A stretch of 64,000 nt of DNA from Filosporella fistucella (Eukaryota > Ascomycota > Leotiomycetes > Helotiales), in NCBI GenBank assembly GCA_030077755.1, contig JAQJZZ010000018.1, forward strand, positions 1,736,001-1,800,000, written 5' to 3'. Shown piece by piece: positions 60,713 to 64,000 of this stretch. Below the pieces are notes generated by a model. The model saw only the letters and a list, made by a program, of their open reading frames with translations, was not told the DNA's origin and made no database searches. Position 1 is the stretch's first letter. Every line of letters begins with the position of its first letter. The position numbers were made by a program, and so were the translations under genes.

Positions 60713-62199
60713 GAGAGCGACTATCCAGTCAAATCAAAGGGTGTGTCGTTTCGTTGATACTGACTGAAAGATGGTATTTTTGGCTTTGCTAAGCATTATG
60801 TACACAGTGGTTTCTGTCCCGAAGATTCGGGTGCATTTTAGATGGCTGATAATTTTGAAGTGATGATGTGGCCTCAAAAAACCACCCTACGGAAATGCGT
60901 CCTCATAATTAGTTTGGACTCCATTTGAGTTCAACCAGTTGATGTTTTAGGCAGCCATCCTGAGGCTTTAATTCTGCTTCGAAGTTGGTTGAGGTGAACA
61001 CCTCGGCAATTGGCCGAATGGGAAACCACCGCTGCTCCTTCCACCAGGAAAGCATCTCAAGATCTTCAGATGCTCTCTAAATCCATGATCTTTTTCTTGA
61101 GTCTCCACGCTCCTCCACAGCTAGGTCCTGAGCGCTCTTCAATATTCCATATGTACCGCACATATCCCATATCTCACGTTGCCTAGCTCTATCCCTAATG
61201 CCGAGTACCACTGCTGAGAAGAAATCTGGGGACTCGACCTTTTATCCAGAGTCTTGCTCAAATGACATAAAGATATAAATGGCGCCGCTGTTCCATTAAT
61301 TTGAGCGAAGAGCCTCGGCCACCAACAATCAGACCCTATCTGAACTTAAAAGCGAGTCTTCAACATTCCCTCTCACCGTTGTAGTCTGGAATCAATCCCT
61401 CAATGCCAAGCACAAATGAAACAGATACCTAGGCACTGAAAGTCAGAGTTGAATACTCAACTGCTGACAATCTGGTGATGAAAAGTCGACGAGCAGCAGC
61501 TATTCAGGGGGCAGATGTACTAGTATATCATCATCCTTGAGATAAGCGAGCGAGTGGTGCAGCTGGAAAGGGGGGCATCTCGCTTCTACCCCGCATGATC
61601 TCACCAGCGGAGATCAGACCATCTGGCAGCACCAGCACAATGCCATGATATTGGGCATGAGACCTCTGGCTTAAGGTATATTATCTATGGTAATGTCACA
61701 ACATTCGTTCATCTCATGTTTCCACGCCACTGTTCCATCTTCTGCCCGTCATGTTATCGACAGCTGATTGGTGTTGTGGCTTGTCCTACCACCATCACAC
61801 ATGTGCTCCCATGGCTCTTTCAAAAGTTGATATCTAATCTTAATTGGTATTTTCTGAGTTATTAAACGTAAGAATAAGCTTGTTCCAGTTAAACACAATA
61901 CCTGGTCTGCAAGAAATTCTCTTGAATCTTCGAGTGTGTTGCCACTAATGATAGTTCTCTGCGTTGGCATGTATACCAAAGGCTTCTACTGTACTCGGTG
62001 TACATCTCCTCTCAATATCAGCTGAAGATCACCTTCGAGTCCATCTTGCATATCTCTCCACCAGATTGCGTATATATTGCCGCTTTCGTGCCTTGCTCCG
62101 CCTCTCCTTTCCATCATCAAATCAAATCAAATTCACAAAGAACCAATTCACAAATACTTCAAGATCAAGAATCAATTGATTGATTCAACAACTTTATCT
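60713..62199. other. 1.5 kb intergenic region
   Basis: Divergent region between the small membrane-protein gene (-) and the hevein-like gene (+). No gene is supported; an ORF at 61749-61979 (-) is unconvincing. The last 100 bases carry an ATCAAATCAAATCA-type A-rich leader typical of highly expressed small secreted-protein genes. Confidence 0.4.
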
Positions 62200-62658
62200 A
62201 TGAGATACAATATCTTTATTCCTCTTGTCCTCCTCCTCGGGACGGCAGTCACAGACCCGATCCCATTCCGTCGGGATCTCGTCAAGAGATCGGGAGACGG
62301 CCACTGCGACCGCTCCAAGGGTGTTACGAACAATCCGGATTGTCCATCCGGTGCTTGCTGCTCAACAGAGAACTGGTGCGGGTACGGCTCGGCATGGTGC
62401 GGAACAGGTGGAAATGTGACTCCTGACGGAAGCTGCGATCACACTCAAGGGAACACGAATAATCCCGCATGTCCACCAAATGCCTGCTGTTCGGACTGGA
62501 ACTGGTGTGGTTATGGGACTCCTTGGTGCCACGGACCTGTTCCAAACTCAGGTGAATGCGACCCGGCTCAAGGAAATCGGAACAACCCAAAGTGTCCAGC
62601 TGGGTCTTGCTGTTCATTCTGGGGCTGGTGCGGTTATGGATCCCCATGGTGTACTTGA
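62200..62658 (+). CDS. Secreted protein with three hevein-like cysteine repeats
   Basis: Single exon, 152 residues. A signal peptide (MRYNIFIPLVLLLGTAVT) is followed by a short propeptide ending in a Kex2-like site LVKR (residues 27-30). The mature protein is three 32-residue repeats at 36-67, 79-110 and 120-151, each with six cysteines in identical spacing C-x11-C-x4-CC-x5-C-x6-C. Shared text is NNPxCP, ACCS or SCCS, and WCGYG. This resembles the chitin-binding type-1 (hevein, CBM18) core CCSxxGxCG with conserved aromatic residues for sugar stacking. It differs in a longer first spacing and lacks the last Cys pair of hevein. Chitin binding is inferred; roles could be wall protection or masking of chitin during plant contact. 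An upstream in-frame ATG at 62077 would add a non-signal extension and is not preferred. Confidence 0.85.
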   Translation: MRYNIFIPLVLLLGTAVTDPIPFRRDLVKRSGDGHCDRSKGVTNNPDCPSGACCSTENWCGYGSAWCGTGGNVTPDGSCDHTQGNTNNPACPPNACCSDWNWCGYGTPWCHGPVPNSGECDPAQGNRNNPKCPAGSCCSFWGWCGYGSPWCT

Positions 62659-64000
62659 AGAGAGAATGGATTGATAGCGTGGAAAGTGTGGGGGGCGGGG
62701 GGGAGACAGCTTAAGGAAGCTGGAAAGTTTGGCAGAGCATTATTTTGTTTGGGTGAATTTACAGCAATTGGCTTTTGGATGTAGTTTGGAAGGAAGATAG
62801 GACATAATGTATGGAAATGGGCGAATATGTAGGCGTGATCTGTATAGTAGCATAGCTCATGACTTATGAATGACGAATTATGAATAATCAACAACCTGTA
62901 ATGATTCTACACGTCAAAGAGGTGTGAAAATTGTTGAGTTATATACACTAGGGTGGTTGGGACTTCCCATTATTTTCTGTTATGCCATAATACTAGAGCA
63001 AGAATAAAATTTGCCAACAGCTATTTCACATGATACGCCAGCCAAAAGTGAATTGGATGAGTACTCCAGAAATATGAATAGCGAAATGTGAAGCGAATTA
63101 CAGAATGAAATGAAGAAGCAAAGCCATTGATTTCAGCTTGTAAAACTCAAATTTTGAGGCAGACTCGTATGTAAGAAGTGTCTCAAATGTTCTTAATCGA
63201 CTTGTTATATGCTCTATATCTCTTCAGCGCTGCTAGATTTTCTAAAACTTCAACAGTGGAAATTGTAAATTCAACGAAGCAAAAAGCAAGACATGACGAA
63301 AATTTTCATTTGCGCCTGGATATAAGCCTATCCGGGACACTGTACTCAAAATTGGACCCGGCACTCTTCAAGAAGTATCCCAAGCAAGCATAGATCGGAT
63401 AATCCGAAGCGTTTGGACGAACACCCAAGAATATGGATACAATGCAAAATGAATTGTCCTCTCGATTCGAAGACCAACTCGAAACCTCAGACGAAAGTGA
63501 CAGATTGTTCCGCTGGCTACTCTTCAATTCTAATTCAAGATCGTGGCAATATGGTAGATGGGAAGTGCTGAAAGATATGCTCGAACATGAGAGAGTGTAC
63601 AAGAGTGGAATCTGTATTTTAAGATTATCAAATGCATGAAAAATTGAGGGGAGTGTTCCCGAACACTAGTTCCCTTCCATTTCTACTCTTGGTTGCAAGA
63701 GTGTCGGAGCGGAAACTATAGATAATGGCATTTCCTGCAACTTGAAACAGTACACACACAGAGAGAGAAGCTCAATTTGATTGATTGTCAACTACAAGGA
63801 AAGTGATTACTAGAGCTACAGAGTTGTAAAGATTACCCGAATAGACAACGACCTGAAAATGCCAGTCTTGGGCAGCACGAAATATTTGAAAGGCATACGA
63901 AAATACTATCCATCATTTGAGGTACTGCTATGCTCCACTCCCATGGACTTCTTCGTGTTCTGTAGCCTCTTCCACCAGCGCGTCACACGAAGATGCAGTG
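62659..64000. other. Terminal stretch, no supported gene
   Basis: AT-rich sequence after the hevein-like gene. A 68-codon ORF at 63433-63639 (+) has a gene-like composition (SSRFEDQLETSDESDRLFRW) and is preceded by other open fragments, but no splice model joins them; it may be the decayed or incomplete part of a gene. Nothing else recognised to the window edge. Confidence 0.4.

Overview
This window is nuclear DNA of a filamentous ascomycete (Pezizomycotina). Genes carry short GT-AG introns of mostly 45-140 nt with CTAAC-type branch sites. Typical fungal families are present: Zn2Cys6 regulators, a Pcl-type cyclin, Erg27, Ram1 and an ENTH epsin. The long Erg27 and the small secreted cysteine-rich proteins would fit a plant-associated Leotiomycete; that placement is inference.

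Layout. 0.4-6.2 kb: centrin, epsin, then an EngB-type mitochondrial GTPase and an FMC1-type assembly factor head to head across 70 bp. 8.2-12.0 kb: a large serine/proline-rich fungal protein of unknown function. 12-18.2 kb: a 6 kb gene-free stretch, of which the last 2.4 kb has almost no ATG and probably is the leader of the Pcl-like cyclin (18.2-19.3 kb). 19.3-30.5 kb: an accessory-looking block with a Zn2Cys6 regulator, a full-length but broken MFS permease diverging from it, a small cysteine-containing protein, an AT-rich island, an orphan acidic protein, a secreted protein and a possible Pol III-type relic.

30.5-44.0 kb returns to core genes: glycerol-3-phosphate acyltransferase, 3-keto-sterol reductase Erg27, a BRAP2/Etp1-type RING plus UBP-zinc-finger protein, four-repeat polyubiquitin, and a second zinc-cluster protein with odd cysteine spacing. 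46.8-48.6 kb: farnesyltransferase beta. 48.6-54.5 kb is mostly non-coding, with one small spliced gene resembling a double-stranded-RNA-binding domain. 54.5-55.8 kb: GDP-mannose pyrophosphorylase. 57.9-64 kb: an intact DHA1-type MFS transporter, a small membrane protein, and a secreted protein made of three exact-spacing hevein-like cysteine repeats.

No biosynthetic cluster, CRISPR array, intact transposon or rRNA gene was seen. The most notable signals are the ATG-free cyclin leader, the triple hevein-like protein, the multiply broken permease beside an intact regulator, and the small dsRBD-like gene. All exon structures were derived by hand from splice signals, reading frame and family similarity; no search was run.
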